Shown here one piece after another: positions 9,977 through 19,141 of a DNA stretch of 44,438 nt. The notes beneath the pieces are model-generated. The model did no database searches. It was not told the DNA's origin and saw only the letters and a list, made by a program, of their open reading frames with translations. Source of the DNA: an uncultured Enterobacterales bacterium (GTDB taxonomy: Bacteria; Pseudomonadota; Gammaproteobacteria; Enterobacterales; Enterobacteriaceae); assembly GCA_946478305.1 (NCBI GenBank), contig CAMLBO010000034.1, forward strand, positions 1 through 44,438, read 5' to 3'. The first letter of the stretch is position 1. Every line of letters begins with the position of its first letter. The translations under genes and the position numbers were made by a program.

Positions 9977-10966
9977 ATGGCTAAGCGCATTGAGTTTTCC
10001 GCCACCGGCGGCCCTGAAGTTTTGCAGTATGTCGATTTTTATCCGCAGGACCCCGCCGCTGGCGAAGTGCAGGTCGAGAACAAAGCGATAGGGATCAATT
10101 ATATCGATACCTATATGCGCAGCGGCCTGTATCCGACGGCCTCACTGCCGTCCGGATTAGGTACCGAAGCAGCGGGCGTGGTGAGTAAAATTGGCAGCAA
10201 TGTCACCGGCATTAAAGTCGGGGATCGCGTGGTGTATGCGCAGTCAGCGCTGGGCGCGTACAGTGACATTCACAACGTGCCGCAGGAGAAAATCGCCCTG
10301 CTGCCCGATGCCATCAGCTTTGAGCAGGCTGCTGCCTCCTTCCTGAAGGGCCTGACCGTCTACTATCTGCTGCGTTTAACGCATAACGTGAAGGCTGGCG
10401 AAACCTTCCTGTTCCACGCCGCGGCCGGCGGTGTCGGGCTGATTGCCTGCCAGTGGACCAAAGCGCTGGGCGCAAATCTGATCGGCACCGTCGGTTCTGA
10501 CGAGAAAGCCGAACGCGCCAAACAGGCCGGGGCTTGGGCGACCATTAACTATCAGAAAGAGGATATTGTCGCGCGCATCAAAGCGCTGACCGGCGGCGAA
10601 AAAGTCGGGGTGGTGTATGATTCGGTGGGTAAAGATACCTTTGAACGCTCCCTCGACAGCCTGAAACCACGCGGATTGCTGGTCAGTTTCGGTAACGCCT
10701 CCGGTCCCGTGAAAGATGTCGATCTGGCCATACTCAACAAGAAGGGTTCGCTATTTGTCACCCGACCGTCGCTAAATGGCTACGTCACCACGCGTGAAGA
10801 GCTGAAAACCGCCAGCGATGAGCTGTTCTCGATGATCGCCAGCGGCGCTATCAAAGTGGACGTCAGCGAGGCGCAAAAATTCCCGCTTTCAGAAGCCAGA
10901 CGCGCTCATGAAACGTTGGAGAGCCGCTCCACTCAGGGTTCGAGCCTGCTGATACCGGGTCAGTAA
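9977..10966 (+). CDS. qorA: NADPH:quinone oxidoreductase QorA (zinc-independent MDR family)
   Basis: The 329-residue protein has the medium-chain reductase layout: a GroES-like N domain with INYIDTYMRSGLYP, and a Rossmann domain with AAAGGVGL (nucleotide-binding glycine motif) followed by GTVGSDEKAERAKQAGA, which fits NADPH preference. The zinc-binding cysteines of alcohol dehydrogenases are absent, as in E. coli QorA (327 residues). It reduces quinones in the cytosol. A GAGG-type ribosome site precedes the ATG. It is divergent from dnaB, as in E. coli. Confidence 0.95.
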   Translation: MAKRIEFSATGGPEVLQYVDFYPQDPAAGEVQVENKAIGINYIDTYMRSGLYPTASLPSGLGTEAAGVVSKIGSNVTGIKVGDRVVYAQSALGAYSDIHNVPQEKIALLPDAISFEQAAASFLKGLTVYYLLRLTHNVKAGETFLFHAAAGGVGLIACQWTKALGANLIGTVGSDEKAERAKQAGAWATINYQKEDIVARIKALTGGEKVGVVYDSVGKDTFERSLDSLKPRGLLVSFGNASGPVKDVDLAILNKKGSLFVTRPSLNGYVTTREELKTASDELFSMIASGAIKVDVSEAQKFPLSEARRAHETLESRSTQGSSLLIPGQ

Positions 10967-10994
10967 GAGATCGACGACGGCTGTATCCCAAAGT

Positions 10995-11106
10995 AATTGG
11001 TGCCTCAGAAAGGCAGCCTGTGAAGAGCCCGATGAACTTACATCAGTAACTGATTCGGGCAACTGAACGTAGCTAACGCCGCAGAGGTGACAAGTACGAA
11101 GGGGAT
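10995..11106. repeat. Intergenic palindromic repeat, copy B
   Basis: Just after qorA lies a second member of the family seen at 4778-4892. The shared order is CAGAAAGGCAGCC, then the hairpin arms GAGCCCGATGAACTTAC and GTAACTGATTCGGGC, then GCTAACGCCGCAG and an exit GACAAGTACGAAGGGG. The sequence is diverged but collinear with copy A. It lies in the 3' untranslated region before the terminator. Confidence 0.65.
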
Positions 11107-11110
11107 GCAA

Positions 11111-11139
11111 AAAGGGCCTCCATTTATGGAAGCCCTTTT
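11111..11139 (+). terminator. Terminator downstream of qorA
   Basis: A 13-bp stem with one G.U pair (11111-11123 with 11127-11139) and a 3-base loop is followed by a moderately T-rich tract. It lies 145 bases after qorA, beyond repeat copy B, and may work in both directions because A-rich sequence precedes it. Confidence 0.7.
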
Positions 11140-11473
11140 ATATTGTCTGTTTCAGACGACCTCTGATTCAAGACGGGTACTGCTGTAGGGTACTGCCAGG
11201 TAAATCCACGGACGATGTCGCTTAAGCAACTATTTTGTGTCTCATGGGTTTGATGAATTCTTTTCGGGATGGCATGCAGCCAATAACGAAAATCCATCCT
11301 AGCAGCCCGTCATGTTAAAAAATATGATTAATAAAATTTCAGCGCACTTTAAGCCGCAAGCTGTGATCGATGCCACATAAGTAAAAGTTATATCTGCAAC
11401 GATTACATTCTAGCGGGCGTTCAGGCTGCTGATAACTCGACAATTAGATCGTCAGGCGTTTCACTGCCCGGCT
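11140..11473. other. Non-coding gap between qorA and pspG with an orphan CRP-like site
   Basis: I see no gene in these 334 bases. At 11362-11377 there is a CRP-type dyad, TGTGA-TCGATG-CCACA, matching 9 of 10 consensus arm bases. Neither flanking gene starts here: qorA ends upstream and pspG ends downstream. An unannotated small RNA is possible, but no convincing terminator was found. Confidence 0.35.
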
Positions 11474-11710
11474 TTATGGCAACCGTCCACCCTTATAGCG
11501 CGGCAGCTCAGGCTTGTTGAAAGCACGGTAAATCCAGACGACGGCCACGGCCAGAATCAGCCAAGGTAACATTTTTATAACAATCACCAAGAATCCACCA
11601 AACATCATCAACGCAAACGCCACAATCAGCGCGGCAATCATCCCCAGCAACGAAATACCGGTCACCATCAGCACAAAGAAAAAGCCAAGCACAAAGAGAA
11701 TTTCCAGCAT
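11474..11710 (-). CDS. pspG: Phage shock protein G (PspG)
   Basis: The 78-residue inner membrane protein is nearly all hydrophobic: helices at about 3-30 and 35-60 joined by GMIAAL and FGGF, then a short basic tail (PELPRYKGGRLP). Sequence and length match E. coli PspG (about 80 residues; MLELLFVIGFF start). It is an effector of the phage shock response, which guards the proton motive force. In E. coli it is a single gene outside the psp operon under PspF and sigma-54; the promoter at 11781-11796 shows the same control here. Confidence 0.95.
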   Translation of the reverse strand: MLEILFVLGFFFVLMVTGISLLGMIAALIVAFALMMFGGFLVIVIKMLPWLILAVAVVWIYRAFNKPELPRYKGGRLP

Positions 11711-11780
11711 CGCATGCTCCTTACAAACAGCGAGAAAAGGGAGTCAGCCTGACAAATGCCATCTGAGGTATAGAAGGTAT

Positions 11781-11796
11781 TACAAGAAACGTGCCA
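11781..11796 (-). promoter_or_regulatory. Sigma-54 promoter of pspG
   Basis: On the minus strand this reads TGGCACG-TTTC-TTGTA, an almost perfect -24/-12 element. It is 70 bases upstream of the pspG start codon. Sigma-54 promoters need an enhancer-binding activator; PspF is expected from the family. A PspF site should lie in 11800-11900, but I could not define it. Confidence 0.9.
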
Positions 11797-11911
11797 GAGT
11801 AGCGAATTGAATAACCCAATGAAAATACTGAAAATTATCACCACCCGCAGAATCACTTGGGTGGCAATATTGTCATTATGACTAACTTTTAGTGAATTTA
11901 ACCAAGAGTGT

Positions 11912-12940
11912 TCAGGCCTGACTCAACACTTTTTGCGGCTGCGTCACGAGCTGCAATGCCTGCTCGACCACATCAACACCCGCACCCGGTTTATGCGCAT
12001 TTTCACTGAGGTGACGACGCCACTGACGCGCGCCCGGCACGCTCTGGAAAATACCCAGAATATGGCGGGTCATATGCCCAAGATAGGTACCTTTGGACAG
12101 CTCAGCTTCAATGTACGGATACATGGCGCGGATAATATCCGGTGCGGTGCGCTGTGGCGCATCAATGCCAAACAGCTCGCGGTCCACGTCCAGCAGCATA
12201 CCGGGATTTTGATAGGCTTCGCGCCCGACCATCACGCCTTCCATGTGCTGCAGATGAGTTTTGGCCTCTTCCAGCGTCTTGATACCGCCGTTAATCGCCA
12301 TCGTCAGGTGTGGAAAATCTTTTTTCAGCTGATAAACACGCGGGTAATCCAGCGGCGGGATCTCACGGTTCTCTTTCGGGCTGAGGCCCGACAGCCAGGC
12401 TTTACGCGCATGAATAATAAAAGTGTCGCAGCTGCCGTTTTCGGACACTTGGGACACGAAATCGCAGAGGAATTCGTAGCTGTCCTGCTCGTCAATGCCG
12501 ATGCGGGTTTTGACAGTGACCGGAATCGACACCACGTCGCGCATTGCTTTCACGCAGTCCGCCACCAGCGAAGCTTGCGCCATCAGGCAGGCACCGAACA
12601 TGCCGTTTTGGACGCGGTCAGACGGGCAACCGACGTTCAGGTTGATCTCATCATAGCCGCGCTCTTCGGCGAGTTTGGCGCAGTACGCCAGATCAGCCGG
12701 ATTACTGCCACCCAGCTGTAACGCCACCGGATGTTCGGCATCACCAAATCCCAGATAATCGCCCTTACCGTGGATGATAGCGCCGGTAGTGACCATTTCG
12801 GTATACAGCAGCGTCTGGCTGGTCATCAGCCGGTGAAAATGGCGACAATGACGATCTGTCCAGTCGAGCATCGGCGCGACGGAAAAGCGTTGAGCGGAAA
12901 ATGGTGCTGAATGAACTGTGGTGTTTTGATTTTCTGACAT
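11912..12940 (-). CDS. dusA: tRNA-dihydrouridine(20/20a) synthase DusA
   Basis: The FMN- and NADPH-dependent enzyme reduces uridines 20 and 20a in the tRNA D-loop. The TIM-barrel core starts with [17 protein letters not shown], and the active-site loop is [20 protein letters not shown] in part, with the catalytic Cys in [16 protein letters not shown] and [12 protein letters not shown] are the FMN phosphate-binding segments. I take the ATG at 12940 (342 residues, close to E. coli 345). An upstream in-frame ATG at 12994 would add 18 residues with no family match; both have weak ribosome sites, so the start is moderately sure. It is divergent from zur. Confidence 0.93.
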   Translation of the reverse strand: MSENQNTTVHSAPFSAQRFSVAPMLDWTDRHCRHFHRLMTSQTLLYTEMVTTGAIIHGKGDYLGFGDAEHPVALQLGGSNPADLAYCAKLAEERGYDEINLNVGCPSDRVQNGMFGACLMAQASLVADCVKAMRDVVSIPVTVKTRIGIDEQDSYEFLCDFVSQVSENGSCDTFIIHARKAWLSGLSPKENREIPPLDYPRVYQLKKDFPHLTMAINGGIKTLEEAKTHLQHMEGVMVGREAYQNPGMLLDVDRELFGIDAPQRTAPDIIRAMYPYIEAELSKGTYLGHMTRHILGIFQSVPGARQWRRHLSENAHKPGAGVDVVEQALQLVTQPQKVLSQA

Positions 12941-13190
12941 CGACCTGAGATTCGCTGAAGGTGTTCGGGGCTCTCCGGCACACGCGCTATGCATTTGCCG
13001 GAAGGTAGTGGCGAATTATATCACAGAACAAAGATTCGGCATTGCGACCCCTGTTAAACGTCGGGAGAGTGACAACCAGCCTAAACAGAGGGAAGCGGCG
13101 CATAATTCGTCGATTACCCCGAAGCATGATAAAATCTCTCTTCGCTTGTTCATAAGCGTTCAACCCAGCAGCGTACTCAGAGAACCTTTT

Positions 13191-13700
13191 ATGACCCTGA
13201 CTAACCCGGATCAATTACTCGCACAGGCGGAAAAAATTTGCTTGCAACGCAATGTACGCCTGACACCACAGCGGCTTGAAGTGCTGCGTCTCATGACGCA
13301 ACAGCCCGGTGCCATCAGTGCTTACGATCTGCTGGATTTACTGCGCGTTCGCGAACCTCAGGCTAAACCACCGACCGTTTACCGGGCGTTGGATTTTCTG
13401 CTTGAGCAGGGGTTTATTCATCGCGTAGAGTCGGCCAACAGTTATGTGCTGTGCCACCATTTTGAGGAGCCCAGCCACACTTCGGCTCTGTTTATCTGCG
13501 ATCGCTGCGGACTGGTCACAGAGAAAACCACCGATGGTATCGAAGAGAGGCTGGCGAAGCTGGCGCTGGATTCAGGTTTTGAGCTGCGTCATTCGGTCGT
13601 AGAAGCACATGGTTTATGTGGTGAGTGCAAGGTCGTAGAACAGTGTGACAGCCATGAGGATTGCGAACACGACCATACTATCGTCACGAAAAAGCGTTAA
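13191..13700 (+). CDS. zur: Zinc uptake regulator Zur
   Basis: The 169-residue Fur-family repressor shuts off zinc import genes when zinc is replete. The winged helix (about 1-83) contains RNVRLTPQRLEVLRLM and the recognition region KPPTVYRALDFLLEQGF. Structural zinc ligands are Cys103, Cys106 (CDRC) and Cys143, Cys146 (CGEC). The regulatory site ligands His77, Cys88, His96 and Glu111 are all in place. The reading frame stays open 183 bases upstream, but the family match begins at the ATG at 13191. The ribosome site there is weak. Confidence 0.96.
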   Translation: MTLTNPDQLLAQAEKICLQRNVRLTPQRLEVLRLMTQQPGAISAYDLLDLLRVREPQAKPPTVYRALDFLLEQGFIHRVESANSYVLCHHFEEPSHTSALFICDRCGLVTEKTTDGIEERLAKLALDSGFELRHSVVEAHGLCGECKVVEQCDSHEDCEHDHTIVTKKR

Positions 13701-13937
13701 AGCATTCAGGGTTGCTTTAAGAAACTCTGGCTTACAGGCATATATAGCTGAGGTTGCGGAGATAAAGAGTAGCGCGGGGAATGTCGCAGGGCTATTTAAG
13801 CAGGGACTACAAGTTAGGTTTACAACTGATTATCCTAAGGTCGGTACATCCCTGTACCTTGCATCCTGAAAGCGTTTCCGGGTAGGAGCAGCGTATTTCT
13901 CAGGATGCATCACTGATGCGCAAGGGGGAGTTGCGAC
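13701..13937. other. Structured non-coding gap between zur and yjbJ
   Basis: No gene is visible. The gap holds a small hairpin at 13843-13858 (GGTACA-TCCC-TGTACC) and a longer dyad whose arms GCATCCTGA (13861-13869) and TCAGGATGC (13900-13908) bracket 30 bases. It lies downstream of both convergent genes. It could be a terminator region, a decayed repeat or a small RNA. Confidence 0.35.
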
Positions 13938-14147
13938 TTACCAGTGATATTTATTGTCCGTTTCCCAGGACTTGAGTTCTTTCTCGGCTTCTTCTTTCTT
14001 GTAGCCGTAACGTTCCTGGATTTTACCTACCAGCTGATCGCGTTTCCCTTCCACCACAGTCAGGTCATCGTCAGTCAGCTTGCCCCATTTTTCTTTCACT
14101 TTACCTTTAAACTGCTTCCAGTTACCTTCGGTTTGGTCCTTATTCAT
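13938..14147 (-). CDS. yjbJ: CsbD-family stress protein YjbJ
   Basis: The 69-residue hydrophilic protein begins MNKDQTEGNWKQFKGKVKEKWGKLTDDD, in the same pattern as E. coli YjbJ, and ends in the aromatic NKYHW tail. The family is small, abundant, largely helical and usually induced by general stress (sigma-S in E. coli, sigma-B for CsbD of Bacillus). Its molecular function is unknown. A good ribosome site (AGGAGA) lies before the ATG. It follows lexA; E. coli has dinF in between. Confidence 0.93.
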   Translation of the reverse strand: MNKDQTEGNWKQFKGKVKEKWGKLTDDDLTVVEGKRDQLVGKIQERYGYKKEEAEKELKSWETDNKYHW

Positions 14148-14312
14148 AACAAATTCTCCTATTACCTTGGGTTAGGTTGTCGTGTTTTCTTCAACACGGT
14201 AAGTGCTTACCACATGAATAAGAGTAGTTGAGAATTTGGTTTTTACCTCTGTTCATAGAGATAATGGCCATTATTAAGATTAATCCGGAGTGGTAAATAG
14301 CGGTAACAGCTG

Positions 14313-14361
14313 AAAATTTCCCCTGCGCCGGTAAGAGAAAAAATTTACCGCCGCAGGAAAT
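14313..14361 (-). terminator. Likely lexA terminator
   Basis: Long arms (14316-14334 and 14344-14361) pair with a small bulge: TTCC, CTGCG and CCGGTAA against TTACCG, CCGCAGG and AAAT. A short AAATTTT tract follows on the minus strand. It begins 13 bases after the lexA stop. The U tract is short, so efficiency is uncertain. Confidence 0.5.
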
Positions 14362-14373
14362 GAGAGGCTGAAA

Positions 14374-14982
14374 TTAGATCCAGTCGCCGTTACGAATAAC
14401 GCCAACCGCAAGGCCTTCAATGCTGAAGCTTTGCTCACGCAAATCGACAATAATAGGCTGGAAGTCGCTGTTTTCAGGCAGCAACTGAACAACGCTGCCC
14501 TGTTTTTTCAGGCGCTTGACCGTCACTTCGTCATCAATACGCGCGACAACTACCTGCCCATTACGTACATCCTGTGTTTTATGTACGGCCAGGAGATCGC
14601 CATCAAGAATACCGATGTCACGCATCGACATACCGCTGACGCGTAAAAGGAAATCAGCGCTTGGCTTGAACATCGCGGGATCAACCTGGTAATGCCCTTC
14701 AATGTGTTGCTGTGCCAGCAAAGGCTCACCGGCAGCAACGCGGCCAATCAGCGGCAGGCCTTCTTCCTCTTCCATCAACAGACGGATACCGCGCGACGCA
14801 CCGGAAACGATCTCAATGACGCCTTTGCGTTGCAGAGCTTTAAGGTGCTCTTCCGCCGCATTAGGTGAGCGGAAACCTAATCGCGTAGCGATCTCAGCGC
14901 GGGTTGGTGGCATACCGGTGGTGGCGATGTGATCGCGAATGAGGTCGTAGACCTCTTGTTGTCTGACTGTTAAAGCTTTCAT
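14374..14982 (-). CDS. lexA: SOS repressor LexA
   Basis: The 202 residues equal the E. coli length. The N-terminal winged helix (1-70) contains [14 protein letters not shown]. The cleavage bond is Ala84-Gly85 (RVAAGEP). The serine/lysine dyad is Ser119 (GMSM) and Lys156 (VTVKRL), so RecA-stimulated self-cleavage should be intact. It represses DNA damage genes, including itself through the two boxes upstream. The ribosome site GGGGCGGG adjoins the ATG. dinF, its operon partner in E. coli, is missing; the next gene is yjbJ. Confidence 0.98.
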   Translation of the reverse strand: MKALTVRQQEVYDLIRDHIATTGMPPTRAEIATRLGFRSPNAAEEHLKALQRKGVIEIVSGASRGIRLLMEEEEGLPLIGRVAAGEPLLAQQHIEGHYQVDPAMFKPSADFLLRVSGMSMRDIGILDGDLLAVHKTQDVRNGQVVVARIDDEVTVKRLKKQGSVVQLLPENSDFQPIIVDLREQSFSIEGLAVGVIRNGDWI

Positions 14983-14990
14983 CCCGCCCC

Positions 14991-15027
14991 CTGATTGTTT
15001 ATACAGTATTGCTGTGAGTATATACAG
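14991..15027 (-). promoter_or_regulatory. Two LexA (SOS) boxes in the lexA promoter
   Basis: On the minus strand the boxes are CTGTATATACTCACAG (15012-15027) and CTGTATAAACAATCAG (14991-15006). The first fits CTG-N10-CAG perfectly and equals the upstream box of E. coli lexA; the second also keeps CTG and CAG. Their 21-base spacing puts them on one face of the helix. They overlap the region between promoter and start codon, giving autorepression. Confidence 0.95.
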
Positions 15028-15100
15028 GTAACCCCTGAATGAAAACCTAAGAGTGAATAAAAACAGATGCTAAAGTGAATTATGGAATCTGTATTCCGCT

Positions 15101-15469
15101 TTAGAACCAACGGGGCCAAAACACGCTGACCCAAGTGAAAACTGCCAGTATAATTGTCAGCAGAACCGCTGCCGAGCCCATGTCCTTGGCGCGGCCAGAG
15201 AGCACATGGAACTCCGGCCCAATACGGTCGATGGCACATTCAACAGCGCTATTTAATAACTCGACGATGACGACCAGCACCAAAACGCTCACCAGCAAGA
15301 TGCGTTCAATGCTACTGACATCAAGGAAAAATGACAAAATGATGAAAGGAAGTACGCCGATCACTTCCTGGCGGAAAGCCGCTTCGTTTTTCCATGCAGC
15401 CCTCAGGCCTTTCAGGGAGAAACCAGCGGCCTTGATGATGCGAGTTATACCAGTAGATTCATTTTTCAT
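15101..15469 (-). CDS. dgkA: Diacylglycerol kinase DgkA
   Basis: The 122-residue trimeric inner membrane kinase phosphorylates diacylglycerol, mostly released from phosphatidylglycerol during MDO synthesis, back to phosphatidic acid. It has an N-terminal amphipathic helix (ITRIIKAAGFSLKGLRAAWKNEAAFRQE in part) and three membrane helices. The catalytic region is IVELLNSAVECAIDRIG, with Glu70 the catalytic base (Glu69 in E. coli numbering without Met), followed by SGRAKDMGSAAV. Length matches E. coli exactly. It is divergent from plsB, which works in the same lipid pathway. Confidence 0.97.
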   Translation of the reverse strand: MKNESTGITRIIKAAGFSLKGLRAAWKNEAAFRQEVIGVLPFIILSFFLDVSSIERILLVSVLVLVVIVELLNSAVECAIDRIGPEFHVLSGRAKDMGSAAVLLTIILAVFTWVSVFWPRWF

Positions 15470-15645
15470 GTGTGATTCGTCTTAACGGAACGTTTGTAGC
15501 ATTTTATACTTAAATACCCCCAGGTTGCAGCAAGCAAAGCAGCCACCAGAAGGGGCCAGGGTACACACAGAGCATTACCACAGACCGCGTATCCCGTTTC
15601 TGGTATTCTTGCGGCGAATTGCTAACAAAGAGGCTACACGTTTTT

Positions 15646-18126
15646 ATGTCAGGCTGGCGTAGACTTTATTATAACTTATTGAATTTACCGCTTAAATTGC
15701 TGGTAAAGAGCAAGGTCATTCCGACAGATCCGGTTACCGAGTTGCGCTTAGATCCGACTCGTCCGATCCTGTATGTTTTGCCTTATCATTCGAAGACAGA
15801 TTTACTGACCTTGCGCACTCAGTGCCTGGCGCAGAATCTGCCCGATCCCCTCATTCCATTGGAAATTGATGGCGTACAGCTGCCGAGTCACGTTTTTATT
15901 GCTGAAGGGCCGCGCGTGTTTACCTACTACACGCCGAAACTTGAGTCGATAAAACTGTTCCACGACTATCTGGATTTACATCGCAATAATCCACAGCTCG
16001 ATATCCAAATGTTACCTGTATCGGTAATGTTTGGTCGCGCACCAGGCAGGGAAGGACAAGAAACGCCGCATTTGCGTGTGCTGAACGGCGTACAAAAGTT
16101 CTTTGCCGTATTGTGGCTAGGCCGTGACAGTTTCGTGCGCTTCTCCAATACCGTATCGCTACGCTATATGGCAACCGAGCACGGCACCGATAAAACCATC
16201 GCTCAGAAACTGGCCCGGGTTGCGCGTATGCATTTCTCTCGTCAGCGTTTAGCAGCGGTCGGCCCGCGCCTGCCGGTACGTCAGGATCTTTTCAATAAGT
16301 TGCTGGCATCCAAGGCAATTGAGAAAGCTGTCGAAGATGAAGCACGCAGCAAAAAGATTTCCCATGAAAAAGCCCAGCAAAACGCGATCGCATTAATGGA
16401 AGAGATCGCCGCTGACTTCTCCTACGAAGCAGTACGTCTTTCCGATCGCGTATTAAGTTGGACGTGGAACCGCCTCTATAAGGGTATCAACGTCAACAAT
16501 GCCGAGCGCGTAAGGCAGTTGGCGCTGGATGGCCAGGAAATCGTATATGTGCCCTGCCACCGCAGCCACATGGACTATTTACTGCTCTCTTACGTCTTGT
16601 ACCATCAGGGACTGGTACCACCGCATATCGCTGCCGGTATCAATTTGAACTTCTGGCCAGCCGGCCCGATTTTCCGCCGCCTGGGCGCATTCTTCATACG
16701 CCGCACCTTCAAGGGTAATAAGCTTTATTCGACAGTATTCCGTGAATATCTTGGCGAGCTGTTTACGCGCGGTTATTCGGTTGAGTACTTTGTTGAAGGT
16801 GGCCGTTCGCGCACCGGACGTTTGCTCGAGCCGAAAACCGGTACGCTGGCGATGACCATTCAGGCCATGCTGCGTGGGGGTTCCCGCCCTATCACACTGG
16901 TACCGATTTACATCGGTTACGAGCACGTGATGGAAGTCGGGACCTACGCCAAAGAGTTGCGCGGTGCGACAAAAGAGAAAGAGAGTTTTATGCAAATGAT
17001 CAACGGCTTGCGCAAACTGCGTAACCTTGGTCAAGGCTACGTTAACTTCGGCGAGCCTCTGCCTCTCACAACGTATTTGAACCAAAATGTACCCACCTGG
17101 CGTGAGTCTATCGATCCAATTGAAGCTCACCGACCAAGTTGGCTGACACCGACCGTGCAGGATATTGCGGATAAGATCATGGTACGCATTAATAATTCTG
17201 CTGCGGCCAATGCCATGAATCTGTGCTGTACTGCACTTTTGGCCTCGCGTCAGCGCTCGCTGACCCGCGAACAACTCACCGAACAACTCGACTGCTACTT
17301 GCAGTTACTGCGTAACGTTCCCTATACCGCAGATTCAACGGTTCCGGATTTAACCTCAGCTCAGCTTCTTGACCATGCGCTGAACATGAATAAGTTCGAA
17401 GTCGAGAAAGACAATATTGGCGATATCATCATTCTGCCGCGTGAGCAGGCCGTCCTGATGACCTACTACCGCAACAACATCCATCACCTGCTGGTATTGC
17501 CGTCGCTTATCGCGAGCATCATCATGCACCACCGTTCTGTGACCAGCACTGAACTGTTGCGCCAAGTTGCGCTGATTTTCCCAATGATGAAAGCTGAACT
17601 CTTCATGCATTACAGCAAAGAAGAGCTGCCGACAGTAATGGAAATCCTGTGTACAGAACTGGCACGTCAGGGACTCATCAAGATCGATGGTGAAACGCTG
17701 TCGTTGAACCCATTACGCATCCGTCCACTGCAACTGCTGGCGGCCGGTGTGCGTGAAACCTTGCAGCGCTATGCCATTACCCTCTCTCTACTCAGCAATA
17801 ACCCTAGCATCAGCCGCGGTGCGCTGGAGAAAGAGAGCCGGATTATGGCTCAGCGTCTGTCTGTCCTGCACGGTATTAATGCACCAGAATTCTTCGACAA
17901 AGCGGTTTTCACCACGCTGGTCGGTACGCTACGCGCCGAGGGTTATATCAATGATATCGGTGATGCCATCCCTGAACACACCCAGGAAATCTACACCGTG
18001 CTTAGTGATTTAATGACCCCGGAAATCAAACTGACCATCGAAAGCTCTGGCATGCCATCTGAGCTTCCGCAGCCTTCTGCACCGCCTGCAGAACCTAAAG
18101 TGGATGTGCGGGATACCGATCATTAA
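15646..18126 (+). CDS. plsB: Glycerol-3-phosphate acyltransferase PlsB
   Basis: The 826-residue inner membrane-associated enzyme acylates sn-glycerol 3-phosphate at position 1, the first step of phospholipid synthesis. The start ATG at 15646 begins [20 protein letters not shown], matching the E. coli N-terminus (807 residues), with AAAGAGG upstream; the frame is open a little further but lacks a better start. The acyltransferase core has HRSHMD (His305, Asp310), [12 protein letters not shown], the phosphate-binding [10 protein letters not shown], and [14 protein letters not shown]. The C-terminal tail is longer and Pro-rich ([10 protein letters not shown]) compared with E. coli. A bidirectional terminator follows. 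Confidence 0.97.
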   Translation: MSGWRRLYYNLLNLPLKLLVKSKVIPTDPVTELRLDPTRPILYVLPYHSKTDLLTLRTQCLAQNLPDPLIPLEIDGVQLPSHVFIAEGPRVFTYYTPKLESIKLFHDYLDLHRNNPQLDIQMLPVSVMFGRAPGREGQETPHLRVLNGVQKFFAVLWLGRDSFVRFSNTVSLRYMATEHGTDKTIAQKLARVARMHFSRQRLAAVGPRLPVRQDLFNKLLASKAIEKAVEDEARSKKISHEKAQQNAIALMEEIAADFSYEAVRLSDRVLSWTWNRLYKGINVNNAERVRQLALDGQEIVYVPCHRSHMDYLLLSYVLYHQGLVPPHIAAGINLNFWPAGPIFRRLGAFFIRRTFKGNKLYSTVFREYLGELFTRGYSVEYFVEGGRSRTGRLLEPKTGTLAMTIQAMLRGGSRPITLVPIYIGYEHVMEVGTYAKELRGATKEKESFMQMINGLRKLRNLGQGYVNFGEPLPLTTYLNQNVPTWRESIDPIEAHRPSWLTPTVQDIADKIMVRINNSAAANAMNLCCTALLASRQRSLTREQLTEQLDCYLQLLRNVPYTADSTVPDLTSAQLLDHALNMNKFEVEKDNIGDIIILPREQAVLMTYYRNNIHHLLVLPSLIASIIMHHRSVTSTELLRQVALIFPMMKAELFMHYSKEELPTVMEILCTELARQGLIKIDGETLSLNPLRIRPLQLLAAGVRETLQRYAITLSLLSNNPSISRGALEKESRIMAQRLSVLHGINAPEFFDKAVFTTLVGTLRAEGYINDIGDAIPEHTQEIYTVLSDLMTPEIKLTIESSGMPSELPQPSAPPAEPKVDVRDTDH

Positions 18127-18170
18127 GTGAGATATTCAGCGTACTAACCCGTCCGATGAACGCTACGATC

Positions 18171-18209
18171 AAAAACGCCCGGTTCTTTAACAGAGAACCG
18201 GGCGTTTTT
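18171..18209. terminator. Bidirectional terminator between plsB and ubiA
   Basis: A 16-bp perfect stem (18171-18186 with 18194-18209) has a 7-base loop, five A at the left edge and five T at the right edge. It serves the convergent plsB and ubiA genes. Confidence 0.95.
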
Positions 18210-18229
18210 ATGTATTACGGGTGGATACG

Positions 18230-19141
18230 TTAGAAACTAAATTGAGAAAGGCTCATCAGTATGCCGAGAAACAACACCAACCCGACGTAGTTATTCTGCC
18301 GGAAAGCAAGGAAACAAGCATCGCGATCGCGTGAGGCAGTCAGTTTATGCTGATGAGCAAACAGTGCCGCCGCCAGCAGTAAAGACCAATAGAATGGCGC
18401 GCTCAGTTGGGTCAGATATCCCACCGCCGCCATCAGTGCGAGCATGGCCAACTGCAAAACACCGTTGATAAGATTGTCGAAACGACCAAATAGAATTGCT
18501 GTCGACTTGATGCCAATTTTCAAGTCATCGTCACGGTCTACCATGGCATATTGTGTGTCATAGGCTACGGTCCAGCAGATATTGGCGGCAAACAGCAGCC
18601 AGCAGCTCAGCGGAACCGCTTCACTTACCGCCGCATAAGCCATCGGAATAGCCCAGCCAAATGCCGCACCCAATACGACCTGTGGCAAATTACTGACGCG
18701 TTTTACGAAGGGATAAATCCACGCCAACGCCAGCGCCGCCAGCGACAGCAAAATGGTCATACGGTTGAGGGTCAGAACCAGCAGGAAAGAGGCCAGCACC
18801 AGGCTGACAAACAGGATCTTGGCCTGCTTACCGGTAACAGCACCACTCGGTAGCGGGCGGTTCGCGGTGCGTTTAACATGACCATCAAATTTGCGGTCGG
18901 CGTAGTCATTCACCACACAACCGGCTGCCCGCATAAAGAATACCCCCAGCACGAAAACCAGCATGATTTTCAATGATGGCATTCCGCCGCCAGCCAGCCA
19001 GAGAGCCCACAGTGTCGGCCATAGCAGCAACAACGAACCAATTGGTTTATCGATACGCATCAGGCGGCAGTAATCCCGCCAATGGCCCTGAGAAAGGCTG
19101 ACAGACACCTTTTGTTCTCCTTGTGGATTAACCTGACTCAT
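18230..19141 (-). CDS. ubiA: 4-hydroxybenzoate octaprenyltransferase UbiA
   Basis: The 303-residue inner membrane prenyltransferase joins the polyprenyl chain to 4-hydroxybenzoate in ubiquinone synthesis. The two Asp-rich Mg-diphosphate motifs are NDYADRKFD (78-86) and a second one containing DRDDDLKIG. There are eight or nine membrane helices and the usual [18 protein letters not shown] entry. Its ATG overlaps the ubiC stop as ATGA, so synthesis is coupled. It is somewhat longer than E. coli UbiA (290) through an N-terminal extension of about 13 residues; no later ATG fits, so I keep this start. Confidence 0.96.
   Translation of the reverse strand: MSQVNPQGEQKVSVSLSQGHWRDYCRLMRIDKPIGSLLLLWPTLWALWLAGGGMPSLKIMLVFVLGVFFMRAAGCVVNDYADRKFDGHVKRTANRPLPSGAVTGKQAKILFVSLVLASFLLVLTLNRMTILLSLAALALAWIYPFVKRVSNLPQVVLGAAFGWAIPMAYAAVSEAVPLSCWLLFAANICWTVAYDTQYAMVDRDDDLKIGIKSTAILFGRFDNLINGVLQLAMLALMAAVGYLTQLSAPFYWSLLLAAALFAHQHKLTASRDRDACFLAFRQNNYVGLVLFLGILMSLSQFSF

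Noticed and set aside
13008-13190. Upstream extension of zur
   Set aside because: The 61 extra residues do not resemble Zur; the conserved N-terminus begins at 13191 and the earlier part contains the intergenic promoter region shared with dusA.
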